Shown in pieces: positions 1 to 9,356 of a DNA stretch of 64,000 nt. This DNA comes from Microterricola viridarii (GTDB lineage: Bacteria > Actinomycetota > Actinomycetes > Actinomycetales > Microbacteriaceae): contig NZ_LT629742.1 of the NCBI RefSeq assembly GCF_900104895.1, positions 1,860,001 to 1,924,000 on the forward strand, written 5' to 3'. Each line of letters opens with the position of its first letter. Positions within the stretch are counted from its first letter, which is position 1. Position numbers and translations under genes: made by a program. The notes under the pieces were generated by a model. The model was given only the letters and a program-made list of their open reading frames with translations, did no database searches and was not told the origin of the DNA.

Positions 1-642
1 AACCAGCGCTGGCTCGGTGGCCTGCTCACCAACTTCCAGACGGTCAGCAAGCGCCTCGCACGCATGAAGGAGCTCGAGGAGCTCGACTTCGACGACACGA
101 CCAAGGGTTTCACCAAGAAGGAACTCCTCATCAAGAAGCGCGAGCTCGACAAGCTTCACAAGTCGCTCGGCGGAATCCGCAACCTCACCAAGACGCCTTC
201 GGCTCTGTGGGTTGTCGACACCAAGAAGGAGCACCTCGCCATTGATGAGGCGCGCAAGCTCGGCATCCCCGTCATCGGCATCCTCGACACCAACTGCGAC
301 CCGGACGAAGTCCAGTACCCGATCCCGGGCAACGACGACGCCATCCGCTCCGTTGGCCTGCTCACGCGCATCATCGCCGACGCAGCAGCCGAGGGCCTGA
401 TCCAGCGCCACCAGAAGCCCGAAGAGGGTGCAGAGGTCGAGCCTCTCGCCGCGTGGGAAGCCGAGCTTCTCCAGGCTTCTGAGACCGCCGCTGACGAGAC
501 CGCTCCTGCGCAGTCCTCCGCCGAGACCGAGAAGGTTGCCGACGTCGCGCTTGCCGCCGTCGAGGCCGACTTCGTCGAGGGTGAAGTTGCTGCGGTTGTT
601 GCCGAGGTTGCTGCAGAAGACGCAGCCGCCGAGACCAAGTAA
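1..642 (+). CDS. rpsB: 30S ribosomal protein S2 (5' end outside window)
   Basis: Component of the 30S subunit head. The frame is open from the first base of the window; the residues encoded upstream of the first in-frame ATG ([14 protein letters not shown]) are the classic S2 segment, so the true start lies before the window. Further S2 signatures are [18 protein letters not shown] and the [13 protein letters not shown] loop. After the conserved core there is an Ala/Glu-rich acidic tail of about 75 residues, which is common in high-GC actinobacteria and absent from the short E. coli protein. It is followed after 11 bp by tsf, the usual rpsB-tsf pair. Identification is certain; only the N-terminus is missing. 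Confidence 0.97.
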   Translation, partial: NQRWLGGLLTNFQTVSKRLARMKELEELDFDDTTKGFTKKELLIKKRELDKLHKSLGGIRNLTKTPSALWVVDTKKEHLAIDEARKLGIPVIGILDTNCDPDEVQYPIPGNDDAIRSVGLLTRIIADAAAEGLIQRHQKPEEGAEVEPLAAWEAELLQASETAADETAPAQSSAETEKVADVALAAVEADFVEGEVAAVVAEVAAEDAAAETK

Positions 643-653
643 GGACCCCACGT

Positions 654-1481
654 ATGGCTAACTTCAACATTGCCGACCTGAAGGCGCTGCGCGAGCAGCT
701 TGGTACCGGCATGACCGACACCAAGAACGCTCTGGTCGAGGCTGAGGGCGACGTCGCGAAGGCGACCGAGATCCTGCGTCTCAAGGGTGCAAAGGGTAAC
801 GCCAAGCGTGCCGACCGCTCCACCAGCGAGGGCCTCGTCGCCGTCCAGGAGACCCCGGGCGCCGTCACGATGATCGAGCTCGCGTGCGAGACCGACTTCG
901 TTGCGAAGAACGAGAAGTTCATCGCCCTGTCGGAGAAGGTGCTCGAGGCTGTTGCAGCCGCGGGCGCCGGCACCGTCGAGGAGGGCCTCGCGGCCCCCGT
1001 CGACGGCGGCACCGTTGCAGACCTGATCGACCAGCAGGCCGCAACCCTCGGCGAGAAGGTGGAGCTGCGCCGCGTCGTGTCTCTGACCGGCGACGCCGTT
1101 GCCGTCTACCTGCACCGCACGTCCAAGGACCTGCCGCCGCAGATCGGTGTTGTCGTCTCCTACAGCGGTGACGACGCCGAGACCGCTCGTGCGATCGCTC
1201 AGCACATCGCGATGTTCGACCCGCAGTACCTGACTCGCGACGAGGTTCCGGCCGAGATCGTCGAGAAGGAGCGCGAGATCGTCACCGAGATCAGCCGCAA
1301 CGAGGGCAAGCCGGAAGCGGCTCTGCCCAAGATCGTCGAAGGCCGCCTCACCGCGTTCTTCAAGCAGGTTGCCCTGCTCGAGCAGGACTACGCTCGCGAC
1401 AGCAAGATTCAGGTCAAGAAGGTACTCGAAGACTCCGGTCTGAACGTCACGGGCTTCGCCCGCTTCAAGGCCGGCGCCTAG
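654..1481 (+). CDS. tsf: translation elongation factor Ts
   Basis: EF-Ts is the guanine nucleotide exchange factor that recycles EF-Tu in the cytoplasm. The 275-residue protein begins with the UBA-like N-terminal domain ([20 protein letters not shown]) and carries the diagnostic CETDFVAKN motif near residue 80 that contacts EF-Tu. The following core ends in the [12 protein letters not shown] segment. The length matches the family. The ATG is preceded by an AAGGA-type ribosome binding site in the 11-bp gap after rpsB, so both genes are almost certainly co-transcribed. A strong hairpin with a T-run follows the stop codon and separates this pair from pyrH. Confidence 0.98.
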   Translation: MANFNIADLKALREQLGTGMTDTKNALVEAEGDVAKATEILRLKGAKGNAKRADRSTSEGLVAVQETPGAVTMIELACETDFVAKNEKFIALSEKVLEAVAAAGAGTVEEGLAAPVDGGTVADLIDQQAATLGEKVELRRVVSLTGDAVAVYLHRTSKDLPPQIGVVVSYSGDDAETARAIAQHIAMFDPQYLTRDEVPAEIVEKEREIVTEISRNEGKPEAALPKIVEGRLTAFFKQVALLEQDYARDSKIQVKKVLEDSGLNVTGFARFKAGA

Positions 1482-1492
1482 TACGCCATGGA

Positions 1493-1530
1493 GGAGTCCG
1501 GATCACCTATGTGATCCGGACTCCTTTTCT
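1493..1530 (+). terminator. intrinsic terminator of rpsB-tsf
   Basis: A perfect 14-bp stem (1493-1506 with 1511-1524, GGAGTCCGGATCAC on the left arm) closes a four-base CTAT loop and is followed by TTTTCT. It begins 11 bp after the tsf stop codon. This is the clearest rho-independent terminator in the window. Confidence 0.93.
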
Positions 1531-1645
1531 GTGCCTGAACCGATTGGTTCGGGGGCCGCGGCCCGGGCTGAAGCCACGCCGCCCTGCCCAAAGCACAGCG
1601 CAACACACTAAGTTTTCAGATACGCACTCGGAAGGATCCACTCGC

Positions 1646-2362
1646 ATGACTACGACGGAAAAGAAGCGCAGGGTTCTCCTCAAGCTCTCGGGCGAGGCAT
1701 TCGGCGGCGGCTCGCTGGGCGTGAACCCGGATGTCGTCAGCAGCCTGGCCCGCGAGATCGCAGAAGCGGCGAAGACCGTTGAGGTCGCAATCGTCGTCGG
1801 CGGCGGCAACTTCTTCCGCGGCGCCGAGCTCTCCCAGCGCGGCATGGACCGCGGTCGGGCCGACTACATGGGCATGCTGGGCACCGTCATGAACGCCCTC
1901 GCCCTGCAGGACTTCCTCGAGCAGGCCGGCGCGGAGACCCGCGTGCAGTCCGCCATTTCGATGACCCAGGTCGCCGAGCAGTACATCCCGCGCCGTGCAG
2001 AGCGCCACCTGGAGAAGGGCCGCGTCGTCATCTTCGGCGCCGGCGCCGGGCTTCCCTACTTCTCCACCGACACCGTCGCCGCACAGCGCGCGCTGGAGAT
2101 CTATGCCGACGTCGTGCTCGTCGCCAAGAACGGCGTCGACGGCGTCTACTCCGACGACCCCCGCACCAACCCGGACGCGCACAAGATCGAGCACATCACC
2201 TACCAGGAGGCGCTGCAGAGCGGCCTCAAGGTCGTGGACTCGACCGCGTTCAGCCTGTGCATGGACAACGGCATGCCGATGCAGGTCTTCGGCATGGCCC
2301 CGCAGGGCAACGTGACGGCGGCGATCCTGGGCTCGGACCTCGGAACCATCGTCAGCAACTGA
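1646..2362 (+). CDS. pyrH: UMP kinase
   Basis: Phosphorylates UMP to UDP with ATP in pyrimidine nucleotide synthesis; a hexameric amino-acid-kinase-fold enzyme typical of bacteria. The 238-residue protein shows KLSGEAFGG near the N-terminus (phosphate-binding Lys), the GGGNFFRG glycine loop, the [18 protein letters not shown] helix and the [11 protein letters not shown] and [14 protein letters not shown] segments. I chose ATG 1646 because it has GGAAGGATCC upstream and starts directly with the conserved [16 protein letters not shown]; the frame also stays open about 45 codons further upstream, but that stretch lies in the terminator and leader. The gene precedes frr, the standard bacterial pyrH-frr order. 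Confidence 0.97.
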   Translation: MTTTEKKRRVLLKLSGEAFGGGSLGVNPDVVSSLAREIAEAAKTVEVAIVVGGGNFFRGAELSQRGMDRGRADYMGMLGTVMNALALQDFLEQAGAETRVQSAISMTQVAEQYIPRRAERHLEKGRVVIFGAGAGLPYFSTDTVAAQRALEIYADVVLVAKNGVDGVYSDDPRTNPDAHKIEHITYQEALQSGLKVVDSTAFSLCMDNGMPMQVFGMAPQGNVTAAILGSDLGTIVSN

Positions 2363-2403
2363 CAACAACTAAGCTTGAACCACCATTACCTGAAGGAGTC
2401 ACC

Positions 2404-2958
2404 GTGATCGCGGATGCCCTGTCCGATGCCGCCACCCGTATGAGCAAGGCTGTTGAGGTCGCCAAAGACGACTTCGCCAGCATCCGTACCGGCCGTGCCA
2501 ACCCTCAGCTCTTCCAGAAGATCATGGTCGACTACTACGGCACGCCCACCCCGCTGGCCCAGCTGGCGTCGTTGGCGAACCCCGAGGCGCGCACGCTCCT
2601 CGTCACGCCCTACGACAAGGGTGCGCTGCGCGACATCGAGCAGGCCCTGCGCAACGCCCCGAACCTCGGCGCCAACCCGTCCAACGACGGCAACGTCATC
2701 CGGGTGACCCTGCCCGAGCTGACAGAGGAGCGCCGCAAGGAGTTCGTCAAGATCGTGCGCACCAAGGCCGAGGACGCCAAGGTCGCCGTGCGCAACATCC
2801 GCCGCAAGGCCAAGGACGAGCTCGACGCGCTGAAGAGCGAGGTCGGCGACGACGAGGTGGCGCGCGGCGAGAAGGAGCTCGAAGCTGTGACGAAGACGCA
2901 CGTCGACGCCATCGACGAGGCGTTGAAGCGCAAGGAAGCCGAACTGCTCGAGGTCTAG
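2404..2958 (+). CDS. frr: ribosome recycling factor
   Basis: With EF-G, splits post-termination ribosomes. The 184-residue product has the family hallmarks: [14 protein letters not shown] near residue 25, the [14 protein letters not shown] turn, and the long C-terminal helix with [23 protein letters not shown]. The start is GTG 2404, preceded by GAAGGAG at a good distance; an in-frame upstream ATG would overlap pyrH and add non-family residues. It lies 41 bp after pyrH and 8 bp before cdsA and is probably co-transcribed with both. Confidence 0.97.
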   Translation: MIADALSDAATRMSKAVEVAKDDFASIRTGRANPQLFQKIMVDYYGTPTPLAQLASLANPEARTLLVTPYDKGALRDIEQALRNAPNLGANPSNDGNVIRVTLPELTEERRKEFVKIVRTKAEDAKVAVRNIRRKAKDELDALKSEVGDDEVARGEKELEAVTKTHVDAIDEALKRKEAELLEV

Positions 2959-2966
2959 GGCTTCCC

Positions 2967-3986
2967 ATGCAGAGTGTTCCGGATGCCGACCCATCGCCGC
3001 CCAGCGCGCCGAACGGTCGAGGGGCGAAAGCCGAGTTGCGGGCGCAGGTGAAGGCCAGGAAGGCCGAGCTGCGCGCGCAGGCGCAAGCCACCAAAGCCGA
3101 TATTGAGCGTGGGCTCGATGGGGCCAGGGCGCATCTGGACGCCACCAACGAGCGGATCAAGGCCCGCACCGGGCGCAACCTCATCCTGGCGATCCTGATC
3201 GGGCTCGCGCTCGGCACGGTGACGCTGTTCAGCCTCATCGTCGTCAAAGAGATCTTCATGATCTTCGCGATCGTCCTCGTGCTGTTCGCCAGCTACGAGT
3301 TCGCCTCCGCGCTGCGTGCGGGCGGGCGGCAGGTGCCGCGCATCCCCACGGTGATCGCGGCCATGGCCGTGGTGCCCGCCGCGTTCTACGGGGGAGCGGC
3401 CGGCCAGTGGGTGTCCATCCTGCTCGGCACGCTCTTCGTCGTGCTCTGGCGGCTCGTCGAGCAGGCGGTGCCGTCCCGGCGCACGCCGGGCCCGGCGCTG
3501 CTGCCCGACCTCGGCGCCTCCGTCTTCGTGCAGATCTACGTCACCTTCCTCGCCAGCTTCGCCGTCGTGCTCGTCGGCCAGGACGGCGGCGAGTGGTGGA
3601 CGCTCGCGTTCCTGATCGTCGTGATCGCGGCGGACACCGGTGCGTACGCCAGCGGGCTGATGTTCGGCAAGCACCCGATGGCGCCCGTGATCAGCCCGAA
3701 GAAGACGTGGGAGGGCTTCGCGGGCGGCGCCGTGGCGACCATCATCGCCGGTGTGCTGCTCGGCCTGTTCATGCTCGGCCAGCCCTGGTGGTTCGGCCTG
3801 ATCTTCGGCGTCGCCATGCTGCTGAGCGCGACGCTCGGCGACCTCGCCGAGTCGCTGATCAAACGCGACCTCGGCATCAAAGACATGAGCTCGTGGCTGC
3901 CCGGCCACGGCGGCTTCCTCGACCGGCTGGACTCGATCCTGCCGTCGGCGGCTGTCGCCTTCGTGCTCTACCTGATTTTCGTGTGA
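2967..3986 (+). CDS. cdsA: phosphatidate cytidylyltransferase (CDP-diglyceride synthase)
   Basis: Integral membrane enzyme that converts phosphatidic acid and CTP to CDP-diacylglycerol, the precursor of all phospholipids here. The 339-residue protein carries the family signature close to the C-terminus (GDLAESLIKRD, then KDMSSWLPGHGGFLDRLDS), with its Mg-binding Asp residues. About seven or eight hydrophobic segments are visible from residue 70 onward. The first 70 residues are an unusual cytosolic extension with tandem KAELRAQ-type repeats that look coiled-coil. The gene sits eight bases after frr, an order common in bacteria, and its stop codon abuts the next gene. Confidence 0.95.
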   Translation: MQSVPDADPSPPSAPNGRGAKAELRAQVKARKAELRAQAQATKADIERGLDGARAHLDATNERIKARTGRNLILAILIGLALGTVTLFSLIVVKEIFMIFAIVLVLFASYEFASALRAGGRQVPRIPTVIAAMAVVPAAFYGGAAGQWVSILLGTLFVVLWRLVEQAVPSRRTPGPALLPDLGASVFVQIYVTFLASFAVVLVGQDGGEWWTLAFLIVVIAADTGAYASGLMFGKHPMAPVISPKKTWEGFAGGAVATIIAGVLLGLFMLGQPWWFGLIFGVAMLLSATLGDLAESLIKRDLGIKDMSSWLPGHGGFLDRLDSILPSAAVAFVLYLIFV

Positions 3987-4024
3987 TGACCGCGAAGCGC
4001 AACGACACAGAGGAGAAAAGTTCG

Positions 4025-4576
4025 GTGAGTACGACCTTTCCCCGGGCCCGCCGCCCCAAACTCGGCTACAAGGTCGAGCAGGTTGAGGAGTTCCTGCGGC
4101 TCGCCCGCGCCGTCTACGACGGCACGGCCCCGGCCGACACCACGCTGAGCGCCGACGGCATCCGCCGCACCGCCTTCGCCATGGCGAAGAATGGCTATTC
4201 GACCGCGCACGTGGATGCCGCCCTGGAACGCCTCGAGGACGCCTTCGCCGCCCGCGAGCGCGAGCAGGCCGCGCAGGCGATGGGTGACGCCGCCTGGTTC
4301 CAGGAGGCCCGCAGCAGCGCGCAGGAGATCCTGAACCGGATCGCGCGCCCCGCGAAGCACCGCTTCCAGCGGGTGAGCTTCCTGACCATCGGCTACAGCG
4401 TCGAGGACGTCGACAAGTTCGCCACGCGCCTGGCCTCGTACTTCGAGAAGGGCACGCCGATCACGGTCGACGATGTGCGCACCGTGGTGTTCCGCCCGCA
4501 GCGCGGCGGCTACCGCGAGGTCCAGGTCGACATCGTGCTGGACGCCGTTGTCGACGTCATGCTGGCCGTGCGTTGA
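4025..4576 (+). CDS. DivIVA-domain repeat protein
   Basis: A 183-residue protein with repeated DivIVA-like motifs. Two versions of an aromatic-GY-x3-QVEEFL/EDVDKF unit occur at the start (KLGYKVEQVEEFLRLA) and after residue 115 (TIGYSVEDVDKFATRL). Each is followed by a weaker GYxxxxVDxxLE companion (NGYSTAHVDAALERLED and RGGYREVQVDIVLDAVVD). DivIVA motifs usually target proteins to curved or polar membrane in actinobacteria; a role in growth or division is inference. I prefer GTG 4025, which follows GAGGAG. An ATG at 3986 overlapping the cdsA stop by one base is in frame and possible, adding 13 residues. Confidence 0.8.
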   Translation: MSTTFPRARRPKLGYKVEQVEEFLRLARAVYDGTAPADTTLSADGIRRTAFAMAKNGYSTAHVDAALERLEDAFAAREREQAAQAMGDAAWFQEARSSAQEILNRIARPAKHRFQRVSFLTIGYSVEDVDKFATRLASYFEKGTPITVDDVRTVVFRPQRGGYREVQVDIVLDAVVDVMLAVR

Positions 4577-4615
4577 TGGACTCCCGTCGCGATTCTCCGC
4601 TAGCATCGGGGGATC

Positions 4616-5278
4616 GTGGGTAGACACACCGGAATCCTCCAGCCCGTCCACAGCGGCATCGCGCCCAGGGCCCGCTACCAGAGACCCCGAACCCGCGGCC
4701 GTGCGGCACTGTTCAGCTTCGCGTTCACCGCCGCCGTCGCCTTCGTCCTGGTCAGCATCGTCGACCCGTACTCCGGCGCCGTCGCGTCCCCGTACTTCCA
4801 GCTCGGCGACCGCTTCGGCGGGCAGCCGGCGCAGGCCGTCGCCATCTCCGGCGACTTCACGAACACCGTCGTGCACGACAGCTATGACGCGGAGGCGCCC
4901 GCGCCGCCGCCGCCCGCCGCCGTCGAGACCGCATCCAGCTCGTCAGGCTGGGCGCCTCCCGCCGTCAGCCCGGACCCCGGCTCGGCGCAGGCCTACGCCC
5001 AGGGCGCCGTTGCCGCCCGCGGCTGGGGCTCCGGCGAGTTCGACTGCCTGGTCGCCCTGTGGAGCCGCGAGTCCGGTTGGCGGGTCAACGCCTACAACGC
5101 GTCCAGTGGCGCCTACGGCATCCCGCAGTCGCTGCCCGGCTCCAAGATGAGCTCGGCCGGCTCGGACTGGGAGACCAACGCCGGAACGCAGATCGAGTGG
5201 GGCCTCGGCTACATCAGCGGGCGCTACAGCTCGCCGTGCGGCGCGTGGGCCCATTCGGAAGAGTCCGGCTGGTACTAG
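4616..5278 (+). CDS. exported transglycosylase SLT-like protein
   Basis: A 220-residue protein with an N-terminal membrane/signal segment (ALFSFAFTAAVAFVLVSIV, about residues 31-49), a Pro/Ala linker, and a C-terminal lysozyme-like domain. In that domain FDCLVALWSRESGWRVNAYN supplies the expected catalytic Glu in an RESGW context, and SGAYGIPQSLPGSKM is the typical substrate-groove motif. Family members cleave peptidoglycan glycan strands in the wall. It ends at an ESGWY terminus, as many small actinobacterial transglycosylases do. The GTG start lies nine bases after a TAGCAT -10-like box (4601-4606), so the mRNA leader would be only a few bases long. Confidence 0.83.
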   Translation: MGRHTGILQPVHSGIAPRARYQRPRTRGRAALFSFAFTAAVAFVLVSIVDPYSGAVASPYFQLGDRFGGQPAQAVAISGDFTNTVVHDSYDAEAPAPPPPAAVETASSSSGWAPPAVSPDPGSAQAYAQGAVAARGWGSGEFDCLVALWSRESGWRVNAYNASSGAYGIPQSLPGSKMSSAGSDWETNAGTQIEWGLGYISGRYSSPCGAWAHSEESGWY

Positions 5279-5297
5279 GCCGGGCCCGCCCGCTGCC

Positions 5298-5303
5298 TAG
5301 AAT
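5298..5303 (+). promoter_or_regulatory. -10 box, leaderless start of 5310
   Basis: TAGAAT followed by exactly six bases and the ATG at 5310. With transcription starting about seven bases after the hexamer, the mRNA would begin at the start codon. Confidence 0.6.
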
Positions 5304-5309
5304 GGGTGC

Positions 5310-5609
5310 ATGCCCCGCAACAACCGCCCCTCCCGCCGTGCCTCAGGGCAGCCGGACGACGAGCAGAACGGCCTCGGCCGGCTGCTGTCGGGGTGGAAGC
5401 GCGTCGAGCAGAAGCGCGACGGCGAGTGGTGGGTGCAGCCCGTCGGCGGCTCTCAGGCCGGCAAGGTCTATCTCTGCCCCGGATGCCGGCTCGACATCAC
5501 CCCCGGCGTCGCCCATGTGGTCGCCTGGCGCGCAGACGGCCTGATGGGCGACGACGCATCGCTGGCTGACCGCCGGCACTGGCACAGCCACTGTTGGAGG
5601 CTCAAATGA
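5310..5609 (+). CDS. conserved small Cys/His protein
   Basis: A 99-residue soluble basic protein of unknown function. The visible pattern is LCPGC in the middle and HWHSHCW near the C-terminus, a Cys-x2-Cys plus His-x3-His-Cys arrangement that could bind zinc. The surrounding VAWRADG and ADRRHWHSHCW segments look strongly conserved. Similar short proteins in actinobacteria are often labelled 'ATP/GTP-binding protein', but no nucleotide-binding motif is visible here. Its ATGA overlap with the next gene (5606-5609) indicates translational coupling to the alpha/beta hydrolase. Confidence 0.75.
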   Translation: MPRNNRPSRRASGQPDDEQNGLGRLLSGWKRVEQKRDGEWWVQPVGGSQAGKVYLCPGCRLDITPGVAHVVAWRADGLMGDDASLADRRHWHSHCWRLK

Positions 5610-6355
5610 CGCACACCGCCGAGATCGCACCGGGCTCGCCCATCCGCGGCGCCATCGAACTGCCCGCGCTCCGCGAGGAGATCGAGCTGCACACCAGCGA
5701 CGGTCTGACGCTCGTCGGCGAGCTGGCGCTGCCGGTCGACCGCCCGCCCGTCGCCACCCTGGTCACGCTGCACCCGCTGCCAACGGCCGGCGGCTTCATG
5801 GACTCCCACATCCTGCGCAAGGCCGCCGCCCGGCTGCCCGCGCTGGCCGACCTCGCGGTGCTGCGCTTCAACACCCGCGGCACCTCGTCGCCGCGCGGCA
5901 CCAGCGACGGCCACTTCGGCGAGGGCCTGAGCGAGCAGGCGGATGTCGCGGCGGCGATGGCCTTCGTGGCCGAGCGCGGCCTGCCGAACCCGTGGCTGCT
6001 CGGCTGGTCGTTCGGCACAGAACTGGCCATCAAGTACGGCCTGGAGCACCCCATCGCCGGGGCCATCCTGCTCTCACCGCCGCTGCACCGCGCCAGCAGC
6101 GAGGAGATCGGCGCCTGGGCGTCTGCCAGCGTTCCGCTGATCGCGCTGATCCCCGAGTTCGACGACTACCTCCGCCCGGTCGAAGCCGCCGAGCGGTTCG
6201 CCGTCGCCCCGGCCACCCGGGTGATCCCGGTCGAGGGCGGCAAGCACCTCTGGGTGGGGGAGAAGCAGACCGCGCGGGTGCTCAACGAGATCGTCGAGGC
6301 CGTCAACCCCGCCGCGGGCCCGCTGCCGGAGGTCTGGCCCGGCTACGCAGCCTGA
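5606..6355 (+). CDS. alpha/beta hydrolase
   Basis: A 249-residue alpha/beta-hydrolase-fold protein. The nucleophile elbow is GWSFG (Ser about residue 135). An HPLPTAGG motif sits in the oxyanion-loop region, a candidate acid lies in PEFDDYLRP, and a candidate His in GGKHLWVGE near the C-terminus. The N-terminal order resembles dienelactone hydrolase and YtfL-like esterases of the KANL/DLH type; the substrate is unknown. The start ATG 5606 overlaps the preceding stop codon by four bases. No signal peptide is visible, so it should be cytosolic. It converges with the next gene across a 12-bp gap. Confidence 0.85.
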   Translation: MTHTAEIAPGSPIRGAIELPALREEIELHTSDGLTLVGELALPVDRPPVATLVTLHPLPTAGGFMDSHILRKAAARLPALADLAVLRFNTRGTSSPRGTSDGHFGEGLSEQADVAAAMAFVAERGLPNPWLLGWSFGTELAIKYGLEHPIAGAILLSPPLHRASSEEIGAWASASVPLIALIPEFDDYLRPVEAAERFAVAPATRVIPVEGGKHLWVGEKQTARVLNEIVEAVNPAAGPLPEVWPGYAA

Positions 6356-6367
6356 GCGGAATGCCGC

Positions 6368-7444
6368 CTAGAGCGCATTCTGCCGAGGGATGACCACCTG
6401 CTTGATGATGAGCAGGATGGCGGCCGCGGTGGGGATCGCGATCAGCGCGCCGAGCAGGCCGAGCAGTGAGCCGCCGGCCAGCGCCGCGATGACGACGACC
6501 GAGGCGGGCACCGCCACGGCCTTGTTCATGATGCGCGGGCTCAGCACGTATGCCTCGACCTGCATGTAGATGATGTAGTAGATGGCCGCGACGAGCGCCG
6601 TCAGCGGCGAGCCGAGCCCGGGGATCAGGCAGACCAGCACGATGATCACCGAGCCGGTGATGGTGCCGACCAGTGGCACGAGCGAGAACGTGAACGCCAG
6701 CAGGGCCAGGACCGCCGGGAACGGCGCCTGGATGATGCTGAGGAAGATGAAGCTCAGCGCCCCGTTGACGAAGGCGAGTGTGACCTGGCCGACGACGTAG
6801 CGGCCGACGGACTGCGTGATCTGCTCGCTGAGGTCGGAGAAGCGCTCCCGCTTGCTCGCCGGGACGAGCTGGTAGAGGCCCCGCTTCATCGACGGCAGGC
6901 TGCCGGCGAAGTACAGCGTGAGGATGAGCACGATCACGACGCCGAACACGCCGGAACCGAGCACGGCGGCGAACTGGAGCACGCCGCCGAACAGGCCGGC
7001 AAGCTGGTCCGGGTTCGTGACAAAGTCGTTGACGGCCTTGGTGACCGCCGCGACGATCTCCTCGACCTGCAGGTTGGGGAACGTCTCCTGCAGCGCCGTC
7101 ACCAGCTCACCCGAGAGGAAGCGTCGGGTGAGCTCCGGCACGAACTGGATCAGCTGGTCGACCTGCTGGCTGATGATCGGGATGACGGCGAAGACCACGC
7201 CCGTGAGGGCCGCCACCACGGCGCCCAGCACGCTGAGGATGGCCGCCCACCGCGGGAAGCGGTGCCGCTCCAGGAATGCGATCGCCGGGTCGAGGCCGAG
7301 CGAGAGGAACAGCGCGGCCCCGACATAGGTGAGGATCGTGGAGAGGGAGGCGATCGAAGAGAGGATCAGGATGCCGAGGCCGACGCCGAGCGTCGCCACC
7401 AGCCCCAGCCGAAAAGCGTTCTGGATCCTCATCGGCTCCGCCAT
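6368..7444 (-). CDS. AI-2E family transporter-like membrane protein
   Basis: A polytopic membrane protein of the UPF0118/AI-2E family (PerM/TqsA-like). There are paired N-terminal hydrophobic segments, then an amphipathic periplasmic-type stretch (QQVDQLIQFVPELTRRF), then about five further membrane segments. The family hallmarks near the C-terminus are PLVGTITGSVIIVLVCL and the GSLLGLLGALIAIPTAAAI ending. Family members export small molecules or act as Na+/H+ antiporters, so the AI-2 label should not be over-read. The start is uncertain: ATG 7444 is chosen, while 7459 and 7432 are in frame; the last has GGAG four bases upstream. It probably forms a unit with the coiled-coil gene upstream. 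Confidence 0.87.
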   Translation of the reverse strand: MAEPMRIQNAFRLGLVATLGVGLGILILSSIASLSTILTYVGAALFLSLGLDPAIAFLERHRFPRWAAILSVLGAVVAALTGVVFAVIPIISQQVDQLIQFVPELTRRFLSGELVTALQETFPNLQVEEIVAAVTKAVNDFVTNPDQLAGLFGGVLQFAAVLGSGVFGVVIVLILTLYFAGSLPSMKRGLYQLVPASKRERFSDLSEQITQSVGRYVVGQVTLAFVNGALSFIFLSIIQAPFPAVLALLAFTFSLVPLVGTITGSVIIVLVCLIPGLGSPLTALVAAIYYIIYMQVEAYVLSPRIMNKAVAVPASVVVIAALAGGSLLGLLGALIAIPTAAAILLIIKQVVIPRQNAL

Positions 7445-7479
7445 CACCCGCACCCCCATCGATGGCGGCGAGCCGGAGG

Positions 7480-9093
7480 TTACTCCGTGTCTGACGCCAC
7501 CTGCTCAGCCTGCTTCAGCACACCGCGCAGGCTCTCGAAGTAACCGGCGACGGCGTCGCGCTCAATCCTAATCTGGGAGAGGCGGTCCTCGGCGTCCGCC
7601 ACGAGCGCCTTGGTGCGCTCGGTGGTCTCGGCCAGGCGCGCCGCGGCGGTCGCCTCGGCGTTGCTGATGCTGCGGGCGGCCGTCTCCTCGGCGTCCTCCA
7701 GGATGGCGCGGGCCTCGTCGCGGGCGCCGTTGCTCAGCCTGTTGGCCTCCGCCCGGTTCTCCGTCGCCCGGCTGATCGCCTCGGCGAGCTGGGCGTTGGC
7801 GTCGTCCAGGAACTTCTGGGTCTGGGCGACGGCCTCCTGGTGGCGCTGCAGGTGATCCTGCTCCGCCTCGTCCCGGCGGGCCTTCAGCTCGACGTCGAGG
7901 TCAATGCGGGCCTGCTCGATCTCGCGGCGCATCTTCTGCACCTCGTGGCCGGTCTTCTTGCGGCTGGCGGTCAGCTGGTTCTCCAGGTCGATGCGGGCCT
8001 GCTCGGCATCCGCTTCGAAGTCGGCACGGGCCTGCTCCTGCTCGAGGGCCAGGTCGGCGCGGGCCTGCTCGGTGTCACCGTCGTGGCGGGCGCGGGTGCG
8101 CTCCAGCTCGTGGCTGAGCTTGAGGCGGGCGGTCTCGATCTCGCGGGCGAGGTCGGTCTTCTCCTGCTCACGCGTCTGCGCGATGTCGGCGCGGCTCTGC
8201 TCCAGCTCGCGGGCGAGATCGGTGCGACCCTGCTCCAGCTCGATCGCCAGTCCGGCACGGGCCTCGGTGATCTCGGCGGCGAGGGCCTGCCGGGATTCCG
8301 CGCTCTCGCGCTCCAGGTCCAGGCGGGCCTGCTCGTTGTCGCGGGCCAGGTCCAGGCGGGCCTGCTCGGTCTCGCGGGCGAGATCTGCGCGGGCCTGGTC
8401 GAGTTCGAGGGCGACCTCCGAACGGGTCTGCTCCGTCTCCTGGGCGAGCCCGGCGGCGGCGGCGCGGGCCTCGGAGGCCTCCCGGTTGGCGACGACGACG
8501 ACCTCGGCGGCCTCGCGCTCCGCCTCGGCGCGGATGGCGGCGGTCTCGCGCTTGGCGGTGGCGCGGAGCTCGGCGGCCTCGGTGGCGACGGCGCCGCGGA
8601 TGGCGGCGGCATCCCGCAGCGCCTCCTGGGTGATGAGCTCCTGCTCGTCGTGCACGCGGGCGACGATGTCGTCGGCCTCGAGCCGGGCGGCCTCGAGCAG
8701 GCGCGCGGCCTTGGCCCTGGCGTCGCTCACGGTGCGCTCGGCCAGCGATGCGGCCTCCGTGCGCAGCTTCTCCACCTCGCCGGCAGCGGAGCTGCGCAGC
8801 TTCTCGGCGTCGATGTCGGCCTGGGCGATGAGGCGGGTGGACTGCTCCTCCGCCACGCGCAGGGTGTTCTCCAGCTTGGTGCCGAGGCCGGAGAACGTCG
8901 GGCTGCCGACCTCTTCCAGCTCGGCGGAGAGCTCGTCGATGCGGATGCCGAGGCGCTTGATCTCCTTGGCGGCATCCACGCCGTGCGCATTCGACTTGAT
9001 CAGGTCACGGCGCAGGCCTTGGATGGCCTTGTCGACCTCGTCCTTGTCGTAGCCCCGGAATACCTGGGTGAACTCGGTCTCGTCGGTTGCCAC
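7480..9093 (-). CDS. DivIVA-domain long coiled-coil protein
   Basis: A 537-residue protein that is almost entirely charged coiled coil. The N-terminus (TEFTQVFRGYDKDEVDKAI) is a DivIVA-like membrane-targeting motif. After an Ala/Glu-rich region come about thirteen consecutive 11-residue repeats of the type EQARxDLARE (roughly residues 230-374), then further coiled coil to a short C-terminus. Such hendecad proteins recall the Scy/FilP cytoskeletal proteins of polar-growing actinobacteria, so a scaffold role is plausible but inferred. The start is GTG 9093 with AAGGAG upstream; an in-frame ATG 36 bases upstream adds atypical residues. Confidence 0.85.
   Translation of the reverse strand: MATDETEFTQVFRGYDKDEVDKAIQGLRRDLIKSNAHGVDAAKEIKRLGIRIDELSAELEEVGSPTFSGLGTKLENTLRVAEEQSTRLIAQADIDAEKLRSSAAGEVEKLRTEAASLAERTVSDARAKAARLLEAARLEADDIVARVHDEQELITQEALRDAAAIRGAVATEAAELRATAKRETAAIRAEAEREAAEVVVVANREASEARAAAAGLAQETEQTRSEVALELDQARADLARETEQARLDLARDNEQARLDLERESAESRQALAAEITEARAGLAIELEQGRTDLARELEQSRADIAQTREQEKTDLAREIETARLKLSHELERTRARHDGDTEQARADLALEQEQARADFEADAEQARIDLENQLTASRKKTGHEVQKMRREIEQARIDLDVELKARRDEAEQDHLQRHQEAVAQTQKFLDDANAQLAEAISRATENRAEANRLSNGARDEARAILEDAEETAARSISNAEATAAARLAETTERTKALVADAEDRLSQIRIERDAVAGYFESLRGVLKQAEQVASDTE
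7970..8402 (-). repeat. 33-bp coding tandem repeats (hendecad array)
   Basis: About thirteen tandem 33-bp units, each encoding one 11-residue EQARxDLAREx repeat. Units such as CGGGCCTGCTCGGTCTCGCG recur on the plus strand with substitutions and no visible frame-breaking indels. Confidence 0.8.
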
Positions 9094-9356
9094 GATCGCT
9101 CTCCTTATAAGTCGGTCAGAGCAGCGCAATGAGGATCACGCTGCGAGCCTCACTGATTTTAGCGGCATTTTCTGGGGGTTGCCGACGGCCACACAGCACT
9201 ATTGGATGGCTGGTTGGGGTTGCTTTCAGCTAGTACCGATAGTCTCAAATGTCTTTGGCTGTTGCCATTTCGACCTGTGAGCGGCGCATTCGCGCTGTTG
9301 CACGGCGCCCCCGCGCCTGTGCGGTCGTGGTTTCAGGCAACAGAAAAGGAGAGTTC

